The translations under genes were made by a program, and so were the position numbers. Below the pieces are notes generated by a model, which saw only the letters and a program-made list of their open reading frames with translations, did no database searches and was not told the DNA's origin. From positions 1-12,957 of the forward strand of contig JAOUDT010000015.1 in NCBI GenBank assembly GCA_029859145.1: a DNA stretch of 12,957 nucleotides, in the 5' to 3' direction. Numbering within the stretch: position 1 is the first letter of the stretch; every line of letters begins with the position of its first letter. Shown piece by piece: positions 1 through 6,859 of this stretch. The stretch is from Dehalococcoidia bacterium. GTDB taxonomy: Bacteria; Chloroflexota; Dehalococcoidia; GIF9; AB-539-J10.

Positions 1-1
1 T

Positions 2-181
2 CACAGAATTGTAGATATCCTAAAGAGTTATCCCGGCCAGGATAAGGTTTCTCTGGCTGTCGTCGGCGATGGTGAAATCACTAACCTGGAGATGCCCGAT
101 ATAACAATCAATTACTGCCCCGAATTGGCTGGGGAATTGAGTGAGATAGTTGGCGAAGGCAATTTCTGGCTTGAATTATAG
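2..181 (+). CDS. dnaE: DNA polymerase III alpha subunit, C-terminal fragment (partial)
   Basis: Frame 2 is open from the window edge to a TAG at 179-181 and gives 59 residues. The fragment carries an ILKSYPGQDKVSLAV stretch, then an INYCPELAGELSEIVG stretch before the stop. In the DnaE family the last ~60 residues (the OB-fold/C-terminal part of the replicative polymerase) commonly show a 'hydrophobic-x-x-YPG-x-D/x-V-x-L' strand and end with a similar 'YC-x-EL-x-x-EL-x-x-x-x-G' helix. The assignment is from pattern memory on a short piece, so it is tentative; another OB-fold protein is possible. No start is visible because the gene begins upstream. It ends about 98 bp before argJ on the same strand. 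Confidence 0.55.
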   Translation, partial: HRIVDILKSYPGQDKVSLAVVGDGEITNLEMPDITINYCPELAGELSEIVGEGNFWLEL

Positions 182-242
182 GTCACGTATGGACTGAGGG
201 GTAGTTTGAAAAAGAACCGGCTGGGCTGTGAGGTCACGGAAA

Positions 243-271
243 TAGACGGTGCCTCTGTTTCTTGTTATAGT
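243..271 (+). promoter_or_regulatory. Candidate sigma-70-type promoter for the argJBD operon, leaderless configuration
   Basis: TAGACG (243-248, 4/6 to TTGACA), a 17-bp spacer, then TATAGT (266-271, 5/6 to TATAAT) preceded by TG at 263-264 (extended -10). A transcript starting about 7 bases after the -10 would begin at about 278-280, on or next to the ATG at 280. No Shine-Dalgarno sequence is visible before that ATG, which fits a leaderless message. Read by eye only. Confidence 0.4.
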
Positions 272-279
272 TGAACCCT

Positions 280-1479
280 ATGTTTGACATAATCGCTTCA
301 GGCAATATCACCTCGGTTTCGGGATTCTTGGCCGGAGCGGTGCACGCTGGAATAAAGAGCAAAGACGAGCTTGACCTGGCTATTCTTTGCTCCGAAGTGA
401 CCTGCAAGGCTACCGGCGTTTTTACTACCAACCAGATCAAATCAGCACCTGTTGTTCTATCCCAGAGGCATATATCAAAAGGGCGGGGGCAAGCCATAGT
501 GGTAAATTCCGGTTGTGCCAATGCTTGCACGGGTGAGCAAGGACTGATGGATGCTATGGCAATGGCCAATCTGGCGGCAGCCAAGCTAGGCATATCCCCC
601 GAAAAAGTCCTTGTCGCCAGCACCGGTGTCATTGGCGTGCCCCTGCCTATGGACAGAATCAGGGCTGCAATTCCTGGGATAAAGCCGACCCAAAAAGGTG
701 GTCATGATTTTTGTCGGGCAATAATGACAACGGATACCAAACCCAAAGAAATAGCCATACGAGTAGATTCAAATGAAGGCCAGTTCACTGTTGGCGGGGT
801 GGCAAAAGGGGCCGGTATGATTCATCCCGGCATGGCGACCATGCTTTGCTTTGTCACCACGGACGCCATGGTGAGTGCCGATTTCCTGCGTGCAGCATTA
901 CACTCGGCGGTGGACTGCTCCTTCAATATGATCAGTGTTGATGGCGATACCAGCCCCAGCGACTGTGTACTCCTGTTGGCCAACGGGCTAGCAGGTAACG
1001 AGCTTCTTGACTTCGATAATGGCGACGCTTTTCAACAAGCTTTAATCACAGTCTGCACTCATCTGGCCAAGTCCGTAGCTCGGGACGGCGAGGGAGCCAC
1101 AAAGCTTATTGAAGTCACGGTAGAACGGGCAGAAGACGAGGTTTGGGCTCGCCAGGCGGCTCGAACTGTCGCTAGTTCACCGCTGGTGAAAGCTGCCATC
1201 CATGGCAACGATCCCAACTGGGGGCGTATCGTTGCTGCCCTCGGTCGAAGCGGAGCCAGGGTGAGAGAAGAGAGGTTGGACGTCTACTTGAATGAGGTTT
1301 GCGTTATGAAGCAGGGTTCCTTTTCCCCCTGCAACAAAGCGGACATAGTATCATCTTTGACTAGCCGCGATGTTGTGCTCATAAAGCTCTGTCTCAATCT
1401 AGGAGACGGCAAAGCCACCGCCTGGGGGTGTGACCTCTCAGAGGAATATGTTACTATTAACAGCGCGTATACAACGTAA
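280..1479 (+). CDS. argJ: Bifunctional glutamate N-acetyltransferase / amino-acid N-acetyltransferase ArgJ
   Basis: ArgJ transfers the acetyl group from N-acetylornithine to glutamate, and in bifunctional forms also uses acetyl-CoA, so it opens and recycles the cyclic arginine pathway in the cytoplasm. The 399-residue protein is full length for the family. The self-cleavage motif KGAGMIHPGMATML is present, with the nucleophilic Thr of the MATML core at about residue 187; cleavage there gives the alpha and beta chains. The STGVIG oxyanion-hole motif lies near residue 115, and the protein ends in the family-typical INSAYTT. The ATG at 280 is chosen; an in-frame TTG at 271 would add three residues but sits in the likely -10 box. 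The usual Asn before MATML is Gly here. The TAA overlaps the argB ATG by one base (TAATG). Whether it is mono- or bifunctional cannot be told from sequence alone. Confidence 0.95.
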   Translation: MFDIIASGNITSVSGFLAGAVHAGIKSKDELDLAILCSEVTCKATGVFTTNQIKSAPVVLSQRHISKGRGQAIVVNSGCANACTGEQGLMDAMAMANLAAAKLGISPEKVLVASTGVIGVPLPMDRIRAAIPGIKPTQKGGHDFCRAIMTTDTKPKEIAIRVDSNEGQFTVGGVAKGAGMIHPGMATMLCFVTTDAMVSADFLRAALHSAVDCSFNMISVDGDTSPSDCVLLLANGLAGNELLDFDNGDAFQQALITVCTHLAKSVARDGEGATKLIEVTVERAEDEVWARQAARTVASSPLVKAAIHGNDPNWGRIVAALGRSGARVREERLDVYLNEVCVMKQGSFSPCNKADIVSSLTSRDVVLIKLCLNLGDGKATAWGCDLSEEYVTINSAYTT

Positions 1480-2276
1480 TGCAAAAGAAAGCCATTGTCG
1501 TCAAAATTGGCGGCAGCACCCTGGGCAACCGCGACACCACCTTGGAAGACCTGGTAGAGCTTCAGAAGCAAGGTAAGTCCCTGGTCGTGGTTCACGGCGG
1601 TGCCAAGGTGACTTCGGAGTGGCTAGCCCGGCTGAGCATTCCCACCAGCTTCGTAGACGGGTTGAGGGTTACCGATGCGGAGACCCTGAAGGTGGTGGCT
1701 GCGGCGTTGGGTGGCCTGGTCAATAAGGAACTGGTCGTAGCTATTCAAGCCCTGGGGGGAAAGGCGGTAGGCCTGAGCGGATGTGATGGCAACTTGCTCT
1801 GGGCAAGCGTCAAGAGCCCCGAGATGGGGTATGTCGGCGAAATTGTCGCGGTTGACCCCACTCCCTTGAAGCTGTTGCTGAATGCCGGCTATATGCCGGT
1901 GGTTGCTCCCATAAGTTTCGGCTCGGTGGAAGGCAGAGTAACGCTGCTAAATGTTAACGGAGATACAGCGGCGGGGGAAATTGCTGCAGCCTTGGCTGCA
2001 GAGAAACTGATATTCCTGACCGATGTCGATGGCATCCACGATGGTTCGGAACGGGCAGTTCAGAAGCTCAACTTGGCTGGGGCTAAGGATATGATCGCCT
2101 CCGGCATAGCTTTCGGTGGCATGATCCCCAAAATAGAAGCCAGCCTTAGAGCTTTGACTACCTCGAAGGTCGTGCGCATCATAGATGGCCGGGTCGCCCA
2201 CGCCTTGCGGGACGACATCACCGGACAGGCTCGGCAAATAGTCAAATCAGGAGGTACAACAATTGTCTCAGAATGA
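1479..2276 (+). CDS. argB: Acetylglutamate kinase ArgB
   Basis: ArgB phosphorylates N-acetylglutamate with ATP, the second step of arginine synthesis. The 265-residue amino-acid-kinase fold shows the N-terminal VVKIGGS phosphate-binding strand (Lys9), VHGGAKV (38-44), FVDGLRVTD (58-66, substrate-binding Arg63), LNVNGDTAAGEIAAAL (157-172) with the Asn-rich acetylglutamate site, FLTDVDGI (179-186), and GGMIPKIEAS (213-222, catalytic Lys218). The family often has K-x-GGNAM at the start; the KIGGS version is shared with Chloroflexota and LysZ-like relatives. The protein begins right at the first strand and so lacks the extra N-terminal helix that arginine-inhibited hexameric enzymes carry. The start overlaps the argJ stop, so translation is probably coupled. 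The 3' end contains the argD ribosome binding site and overlaps argD by 14 bases. A LysZ role is unlikely given argJ and argD on either side. Confidence 0.95.
   Translation: MQKKAIVVKIGGSTLGNRDTTLEDLVELQKQGKSLVVVHGGAKVTSEWLARLSIPTSFVDGLRVTDAETLKVVAAALGGLVNKELVVAIQALGGKAVGLSGCDGNLLWASVKSPEMGYVGEIVAVDPTPLKLLLNAGYMPVVAPISFGSVEGRVTLLNVNGDTAAGEIAAALAAEKLIFLTDVDGIHDGSERAVQKLNLAGAKDMIASGIAFGGMIPKIEASLRALTTSKVVRIIDGRVAHALRDDITGQARQIVKSGGTTIVSE
2249..2255 (+). promoter_or_regulatory. Shine-Dalgarno sequence that fixes the TTG start of argD
   Basis: AGGAGGT lies inside the end of argB, seven bases before TTG at 2263. It is a near-perfect anti-16S match and explains why argD starts at a TTG overlapping argB. 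Confidence 0.75.
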
Positions 2277-3462
2277 TTGGCAAGAGTTAGAGAAGAAGCT
2301 ATTTCTTCAAACGATCAAGAGGGTTCCTGTGACCCTGGTTCGTGGCAAAGGGGCAAGAGCCTGGGATGACCGAGGCCGCGAATACCTCGACTTTGTCGCT
2401 GGCTGGGCAACAAATAGCCTGGGGCATTGCCATCCTGTGGTCGTCAAGGCCCTGGAAAAGCAAGCTAGAACTCTGATGCATACATCCACCCAGTTTTATA
2501 CCGTGCCCCAGCTGGAGCTGGCCCAGCTGCTGGTTGACCATACCTGTCTAGACAGGGTTTTCTTCTGTAACAGCGGCGCTGAAGCTAACGAGGGGTCAGT
2601 AAAGCTGGCTCGTCGGTATGGCAAGCTTCGACTCAACGGCGCCTACGAGGTCATTACTGCCCATGACTCTTTTCACGGGCGGACTCTGGCCATGATCGCC
2701 GCCACAGGGCAAAGTAGATTCCAAGAACCTTACACGCCTCTGCCAATCGGCTTCATCAACGTGGAATACAACAATATCGAAGCAATCAAGGGGGCCACCA
2801 GCGAGAAGACCTGCGCTGTGCTCCTGGAACCAATCCAGGCAGAAGGTGGTGTAAACATTCCTGATGATGACTATCTCCGAAAGGTGCAAGGCTGGTGTCG
2901 CGAAAAGGGCATCCTTCTCATGCTGGACGAAGTCCAGACGGGGGCCGGTCGAACCGGGACGCTCTTCGCCTACGAGCAGTATGGGGTCGAGCCGGACATA
3001 ATGGCTCTGGCCAAAGGAATCGGCAGTGGGGTGCCCATTGGCGCGTTTCTGGCCAAAGAGAATGTCTCCGTCTTTTCCCCGGGCGAACACGGCTCTACCT
3101 ATGGAGGCAACCCGCTGGTCTGTGCCGCCGCTCATGCCGCCCTGAAGTACCAGATTGACCACAACATACCGGCACAGGCCAAACGAGTTGGGAATTATTT
3201 CCTGGCCAAACTGGGAGGGCTGAAGCAGGAATTTGATTTTATTACTGACGTAAGAGGCCGAGGGCTCCTGATAGCTTTGGAGTTTAACCAGGAGATCGGT
3301 GACAAGCTGCAACTAGTTTGCCTTGCTAAGGGCTTGTTGATCAACAGACTGAAGCCAAATGCCGTGCGCTTCATGCCGCCCCTTATCATCACCGAAAAGG
3401 AGGTGGACAAGGCGATAGGCATTTTGAAGGAGGCACTGGAAGAGATAAGAAAGGCAAAATGA
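2263..3462 (+). CDS. argD: Acetylornithine aminotransferase ArgD (class III PLP enzyme)
   Basis: ArgD moves an amino group from glutamate to N-acetylglutamate semialdehyde using pyridoxal phosphate. The 399 residues match the family length. Visible signatures are NSGAEANEGSVKLAR (103-117), HDSFHGRT (134-141), LLEPIQAEGGV (187-197), LMLDEVQTGAGRTG (219-232) with the cofactor-binding Asp222, MALAKGIGSGVPIG (247-260) with Lys251 as the Schiff-base lysine, HGSTYGGNPL (276-285), and VRGRGLLIALEF. The TTG start is supported by the SD at 2249-2255. Class III relatives such as succinylornithine, ornithine or GABA aminotransferases are similar, and the ArgD call rests on the motifs plus its place between argB and argG. 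In some bacteria this enzyme also serves lysine synthesis as DapC; nothing here tests that. Confidence 0.94.
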   Translation: MSQNDWQELEKKLFLQTIKRVPVTLVRGKGARAWDDRGREYLDFVAGWATNSLGHCHPVVVKALEKQARTLMHTSTQFYTVPQLELAQLLVDHTCLDRVFFCNSGAEANEGSVKLARRYGKLRLNGAYEVITAHDSFHGRTLAMIAATGQSRFQEPYTPLPIGFINVEYNNIEAIKGATSEKTCAVLLEPIQAEGGVNIPDDDYLRKVQGWCREKGILLMLDEVQTGAGRTGTLFAYEQYGVEPDIMALAKGIGSGVPIGAFLAKENVSVFSPGEHGSTYGGNPLVCAAAHAALKYQIDHNIPAQAKRVGNYFLAKLGGLKQEFDFITDVRGRGLLIALEFNQEIGDKLQLVCLAKGLLINRLKPNAVRFMPPLIITEKEVDKAIGILKEALEEIRKAK

Positions 3463-3514
3463 CACATCAAGATAGAGAAATCAGTTTGACGGAGCCTTTT
3501 TGCGCTGTCAATTG

Positions 3515-3546
3515 TGATTTTGATTTTGCATCTTTGATTTTTGATG
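3515..3546 (+). repeat. AT-rich short-period repeat in the argD-argG gap
   Basis: The 112-bp gap between argD and argG contains three or four imperfect copies of a TGATTTT-type unit, at about 3515-3521, 3521-3527 and 3534-3546. No coding sequence, clear terminator or good promoter is seen; a TTGACG at 3486-3491 lacks a convincing -10 at 16-17 bp. Similar TTGATTTTTGAT tracts recur between genes in many environmental Chloroflexota assemblies, which is recollection and not a search result. Confidence 0.5.
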
Positions 3547-3574
3547 TTCAAATTGTTGCAAGGGAGGTTCTTAA

Positions 3575-4783
3575 ATGGCGGAAAAGGTAGTATTAGCCTA
3601 TAGCGGTGGCCTGGACACCTCCGTGGCCGTAAGATGGCTTCAGGAAAAATATGACCTGAAGGTCATCACCCTGACTGTGGATATCGGCAACGTGCCCGAC
3701 CTCGAGGCTATCAGACAGAGAGCCCTAAAAGTCGGAGCCATAAAAGCGCTGGTCGTCGATGCCAAGGAAACCTTCATTAAGTCGTACGTTTTTCCCGCCC
3801 TTCAAGCTGATGCCGTTTATGAAGGGCAGTATCCCTTGTCCACGGCTTTAGGGCGCCCTCTCATCGTCCGACTTCTTGTTAAAGCAGCTAGGAAGGAAAG
3901 TGCAAGAGTGATCGCTCACGGCTGCACGGCCAAGGGCAATGATCAGGTGAGGATTGATGTCGGTGTAGCGGCTTTGGCTCCCGAGCTAAAGGTAATAGCC
4001 CCGGCTCGGGAATGGAAGATGACCCGGGGGCAAACAATCAAATATGCCCAATCTCACAATATCCCCGTCCCGGTCACCAAGGCCAGCCCTTATTCCATCG
4101 ACGAGAACCTGTGGGGGCGTGGCATTGAATGTGGTGTGCTCGAAGATACCTGGAACGAACCCCCCGAGGATATCTTCTTGTGGACAAGATCCATCGAAAA
4201 GACACCACCGCGGCCTGCTTATCTGGAGATTGGTTTTGACAAGGGCATACCCATAAGCCTTAATGGCCGAAAGGTAGGACCCGTCGCGCTTGTCCAGAAG
4301 GTCCATGAGCTGGCGGGCAAGCACGGCATAGGACAGATTGACCACGTGGAGAATAGGCTGGTGGGCATAAAATCCAGGGAGGTCTATGAGGCGCCCGCTG
4401 CCGTGGTCCTCCTGAAAGCGCACCTCGCTTTGGAAGACTTGGTGCTGACCAAAGAGCAACTCCGCTTCAAGGCCAGGGTCGCCACTGAGTATGCTGACCT
4501 CGTTTATAACGGGCTGTGGTTCACAGGCATGCGTCAGGACTTGGCCGCCTATGTGGCAAGTACGCAGAGGTATGTCACCGGCACGATAAGAGTGAAGCTC
4601 TTCAAAGGCAACTGCCAGATAGTGGGTAGAAAGTCGCCTTATTCTCTCTACGACTACAGTCTGGCTACCTACGACAAAGGGGATGCCTTCGACCATAGTG
4701 CCTCTCCCGGCTTCATCCATATCTGGGGGCTGCCGTCGAGAACCCAAACTAGGGTGCAGCCCGAACGACTCGGACAACCATAG
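3575..4783 (+). CDS. argG: Argininosuccinate synthase ArgG
   Basis: ArgG condenses citrulline and aspartate with ATP to argininosuccinate, the penultimate step of arginine synthesis. The 402-residue protein is full length. It begins with the N-type PP-loop AYSGGLDTSVAV (8-19). HGCTAKGNDQVRID (115-128) and ASPYSIDENLWGRGIECGVL mark the nucleotide and substrate sites. The C-terminal dimerisation region carries TGTIRVKLFKGNCQIVGRKS and SLYDYSLATY. AGGGAGGT at 3561-3568 sits six bases before the ATG. The gene follows argD by 112 bp, so it may be cotranscribed or have its own promoter. argH, which often follows argG, is absent: the next gene is unrelated and points the other way. Confidence 0.97.
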   Translation: MAEKVVLAYSGGLDTSVAVRWLQEKYDLKVITLTVDIGNVPDLEAIRQRALKVGAIKALVVDAKETFIKSYVFPALQADAVYEGQYPLSTALGRPLIVRLLVKAARKESARVIAHGCTAKGNDQVRIDVGVAALAPELKVIAPAREWKMTRGQTIKYAQSHNIPVPVTKASPYSIDENLWGRGIECGVLEDTWNEPPEDIFLWTRSIEKTPPRPAYLEIGFDKGIPISLNGRKVGPVALVQKVHELAGKHGIGQIDHVENRLVGIKSREVYEAPAAVVLLKAHLALEDLVLTKEQLRFKARVATEYADLVYNGLWFTGMRQDLAAYVASTQRYVTGTIRVKLFKGNCQIVGRKSPYSLYDYSLATYDKGDAFDHSASPGFIHIWGLPSRTQTRVQPERLGQP

Positions 4784-4793
4784 TCCGCCCCTA

Positions 4794-4835
4794 GCCGTTG
4801 TGCGGGAGTGAAGCGACCAAAGAATCTCGCACGGC
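4794..4835. repeat. REP-like hairpin between convergent argG and DUF4389 gene
   Basis: GTGCG (4800-4804) pairs with CGCAC (4828-4832), and AG (4807-4808) with CT (4826-4827) across a two-base bulge; GCC (4794-4796) and GGC (4833-4835) can extend the stem. The core GGAGTGAAGCGACC followed by AATCTCGCA resembles the dispersed palindromic repeat of the 'GAGTGAAGCGACCGAAGCAATCTCGC' type (quoted from memory) common in draft genomes of anaerobes. It lies between two converging genes and could also help end transcription, although no U-run follows. Confidence 0.45.
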
Positions 4836-4880
4836 GCCTAATCTACGGTAGGCCTGGCTATTATGTTGTCCCGGGATGCA

Positions 4881-5567
4881 CTAGTCCAGACTGAAGAGAG
4901 GGTACTGGTCCGTTGTCAATAGAAAAGCATATGCACCCACTCTGAGCCCCCATCTACCTACACCAACCACGAAGTCGAATAGACCTCTGGGATAGCGACC
5001 TGTGAACAGAATCGCAAACCAGGCTATCACCACGCAAACGATGGCCGCAATCGCCAGGCAGCCCAGGACTATGTAGTGTGGGATAGCCAAAAACCACTTC
5101 ACTAGAGGTAACCACCGATTGAGGTCTTTGGGGACATCAGGATATGGGATCTCAATGTGGACCGACTGCTCCTCGTCAGTTGACGGGTATACATCTGTAA
5201 GCAGACCAATATAAGTGCCAACACGTGCGCTGAACTTAACCAATGCTAGATTCCAGTCAAACCACCATTTGGGGTACTTCTGCCGGAAGAGAATCATGAG
5301 TAAGGTCGCTAGAAACAAGATGCCCCCCGCAGCAAATAGTAGGTCCCAGTCATGCAGTCTGTCCCCAAAGCCTGCGCCACTTACCAAAGCCAGGATGATA
5401 GCGATCGGAATTAGGGTGAACATCCTGAAGAACGTGGTTAGCCGGTTAAGAGGTCTGTCCGGGTAGTCGATTGCCAAAGTGGCGGGATAGGCCGGTGGGG
5501 TTGGTGGCGCTTTTGACGCCTCTGACGCTTTTGGCGCTTTTGACGCCTCTGACGCTTTTTTTGCCAT
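4881..5567 (-). CDS. DUF4389 membrane protein with internal duplication
   Basis: A 228-residue membrane protein of unknown function that matches my picture of DUF4389: hydrophobic segments near 47-66 and 76-94, an amphipathic stretch near 108-124, hydrophobic 157-188, and the signature FTGRYPRGLFDFVVGVGRWG followed by LRVGAYAFLLT. Two halves are clearly related. IDYPDRPLNR (33-42) and YPKWWFDWN...RVGTYIGLLTDVYP (98-128) are echoed by IPYPDVPKDLNR (140-151) and YPRGLFDFV...RVGAYAFLLTTDQYP (192-223). The N-terminus is a low-complexity Lys/Ala/Ser/Glu/Pro tail made of two identical KASEASKAP units, presumably cytoplasmic. AAGGAGGT at 5578-5585 supports the ATG, ten bases away. It is separated from the next gene upstream by 215 bp and is probably its own transcript. 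It converges on argG. Confidence 0.8.
   Translation of the reverse strand: MAKKASEASKAPKASEASKAPPTPPAYPATLAIDYPDRPLNRLTTFFRMFTLIPIAIILALVSGAGFGDRLHDWDLLFAAGGILFLATLLMILFRQKYPKWWFDWNLALVKFSARVGTYIGLLTDVYPSTDEEQSVHIEIPYPDVPKDLNRWLPLVKWFLAIPHYIVLGCLAIAAIVCVVIAWFAILFTGRYPRGLFDFVVGVGRWGLRVGAYAFLLTTDQYPLFSLD
5506..5559 (-). repeat. Perfect 27-bp tandem duplication coding for KASEASKAP x2
   Basis: Bases 5506-5532 and 5533-5559 are identical 27-mers, in frame in the DUF4389 gene, and each encodes nine residues (KASEASKAP). Each unit is itself built of GACGC/GGCGC blocks separated by CTCT or TTTT. This is a small in-frame minisatellite that could change copy number by replication slippage without breaking the gene. 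Confidence 0.85.
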
Positions 5568-5666
5568 TGTTATCGATACCTCCTTTTATGTTTTGTCCGG
5601 TAATTTATTCACTTTTCAATTTAAGCACGCTCGACAGTCCGTTGCAAGTGCAAGTCATATGATGGT

Positions 5667-5734
5667 GGTATTCTGGAGACACACTAACCGACCTGTAGCC
5701 GGCATAATTGGCACGGTGTCCCTGGAATCGCTCG
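5667..5734. repeat. Palindromic intergenic element, copy A
   Basis: ATTCTGGAGACAC (5670-5682) can pair with GTGTCCCTGGAAT (5716-5728): 12 of 13 positions pair, counting two G-T wobbles, around a 33-base loop. The whole 68-bp block is related to copy B at 7757-7824 (10 identical starting bases; about 47 of 70 columns in a hand alignment). It lies between the methyltransferase-like gene and the DUF4389 gene. Such hairpins ending in GTGTCCC/TTCTGG resemble REP/MITE-type elements mobilised by IS200-like transposases, but no transposase is in the window. Confidence 0.5.
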
Positions 5735-5738
5735 AAAG

Positions 5739-5761
5739 TCAACAGGATAGCCTTCTGTTGA
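5739..5761. other. Small hairpin downstream of the methyltransferase-like gene
   Basis: TCAACAG (5739-5745) and CTGTTGA (5755-5761) form a perfect 7-bp stem with a 9-base loop, 22 bp past the stop of the minus-strand gene ending at 5783. It might be a weak terminator for that transcript, but no T-run follows on the minus strand. Confidence 0.3.
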
Positions 5762-5782
5762 AGACAGTGGGTGCAAGCTCGC

Positions 5783-6829
5783 CTAAAAACTCATTATGGG
5801 TCCGGAAACGCCCGGCATAAACCCCGGCCAGCCAGACCAGCCAATGCCGGGAGGAAAGTCCAGCAGGACAAAAGGAGAAGACAGCAAGATAAGTAGCGTA
5901 GCGTAGAGGGCAAATGTGGCCACAAGCTCCTTTCCCGTCTCCGGGCGGTCTTTTCCAAGCAAAATTCTCATCGGGAATGTTATTACGGCAGAAATGAATT
6001 TGGGAATGTGGAACATGAATGGAGCGCTGCCTGTATACTGTAGATACATCTCGCTGTCTTCCCTTCTCATTCTGCTCTCCTCGGCCAGTGCAATCCAGAT
6101 TATGACCAGCGATGTTAGTAGCCAGGGCAAACTTGCGCCGGGATTCGAGCCACCCATGGGGACCGGCTGCTGCGAGGCGAACAGCATTACCCCATAGCTC
6201 CATATGATAAAGCCCAGATACTGAGGATGCCGCATGTACTTGTATATCCAGAAGTCAACAGTCCTTCTTTTTTGCGCCTTGCCGTAGAACCAGGTGACAG
6301 TGCCCAGAACAAATATGAAGAGACCAACTCCTATGGCGATCCAGGCCAAGGCTTCTCTAATATCTACACGCGCAAGCCAGAAAGGGTAGACCAAAGCCAT
6401 GTACGGCAGGTAGCTGATATCCCCGAAGTTCATGAGGTTCACGTTCGGGTCCCAGAAAGGGATAAAAGGAACTCTCAATATGCCCAAACCAGCCAGGAAA
6501 AACATGGAAGCAAAGAAATAGCCGAACGTGGGCAAGAAAAAGGCAAAGGAGCCGAAGATAGATAACCTCTTTTTACCTGTCACAAAACCTGCTACTACCA
6601 AGATTGCTATTACCGCGAGGCAGGCATAGCCAACAGGGCGGGCAATCACCATAAACTCGGCTACTCGTTCCGGTTCTATTATGGGATGGATGTCAGGGAA
6701 GTAGTTGGAAAGCCAATTGCCGAGTATGACCGGGAGTCGCAGCGTGGCAAAAGTCAATGCAATGGTAAAGACCACCGCCAGCACAGATATGCCCGCCAGA
6801 AGTCCAGGTCTTGAACGTGCAGGCTTCAT
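5783..6829 (-). CDS. Membrane methyltransferase of the isoprenylcysteine carboxyl methyltransferase / phospholipid methyltransferase type
   Basis: This 348-residue protein has many hydrophobic segments (about 12-30, 64-82, 91-118, 140-152, 160-180, 203-218, 236-249, 302-323). The diagnostic part is RHPQYLG (200-206) followed by EES (250-252) and a Tyr-rich EMYLQYTGSAPFMFHIP (260-276). In the ICMT/PEMT superfamily the RHP-x-Y-x-G loop and downstream Glu and Tyr residues bind S-adenosylmethionine at the membrane face. The substrate is unknown; bacterial members can act on small lipids or other membrane substrates and need not act on prenylated proteins. It is longer than the ~200-residue minimal ICMT-like proteins, with extra N-terminal segments and a C-terminal hydrophobic extension. 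AGAGGT at 6835-6840 lies five bases before the ATG. The start is 30 bp after the upstream secreted-protein gene, so the two probably form an operon. Confidence 0.75.
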   Translation of the reverse strand: MKPARSRPGLLAGISVLAVVFTIALTFATLRLPVILGNWLSNYFPDIHPIIEPERVAEFMVIARPVGYACLAVIAILVVAGFVTGKKRLSIFGSFAFFLPTFGYFFASMFFLAGLGILRVPFIPFWDPNVNLMNFGDISYLPYMALVYPFWLARVDIREALAWIAIGVGLFIFVLGTVTWFYGKAQKRRTVDFWIYKYMRHPQYLGFIIWSYGVMLFASQQPVPMGGSNPGASLPWLLTSLVIIWIALAEESRMRREDSEMYLQYTGSAPFMFHIPKFISAVITFPMRILLGKDRPETGKELVATFALYATLLILLSSPFVLLDFPPGIGWSGWPGFMPGVSGPIMSF

Positions 6830-6859
6830 TGTCTACCTCTCGATATACGCCAATTCGGT

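Noticed and set aside
271..273. TTG start for argJ
   Set aside because: It adds only three residues, lacks an SD and overlaps the candidate -10 box; the ATG at 280 is preferred.
2596..3312. 238-codon open frame on the minus strand inside argD
   Set aside because: It lies wholly antisense to a gene with complete ArgD motifs, has no recognisable domain and no SD; it is a shadow of codon bias.
3986..4777. 263-codon open frame on the minus strand inside argG
   Set aside because: Antisense to a full-length ArgG with all family motifs; no recognisable domain in the translated product.
5506..5559. Possible CRISPR-like repeats
   Set aside because: The two 27-mers are directly adjacent with no spacers and are in frame in a gene.
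5739..6203. 154-codon minus-strand frame overlapping the 3' half of the ICMT-like gene
   Set aside because: It is out of frame with the motif-bearing gene and its product has no pattern of a real protein.
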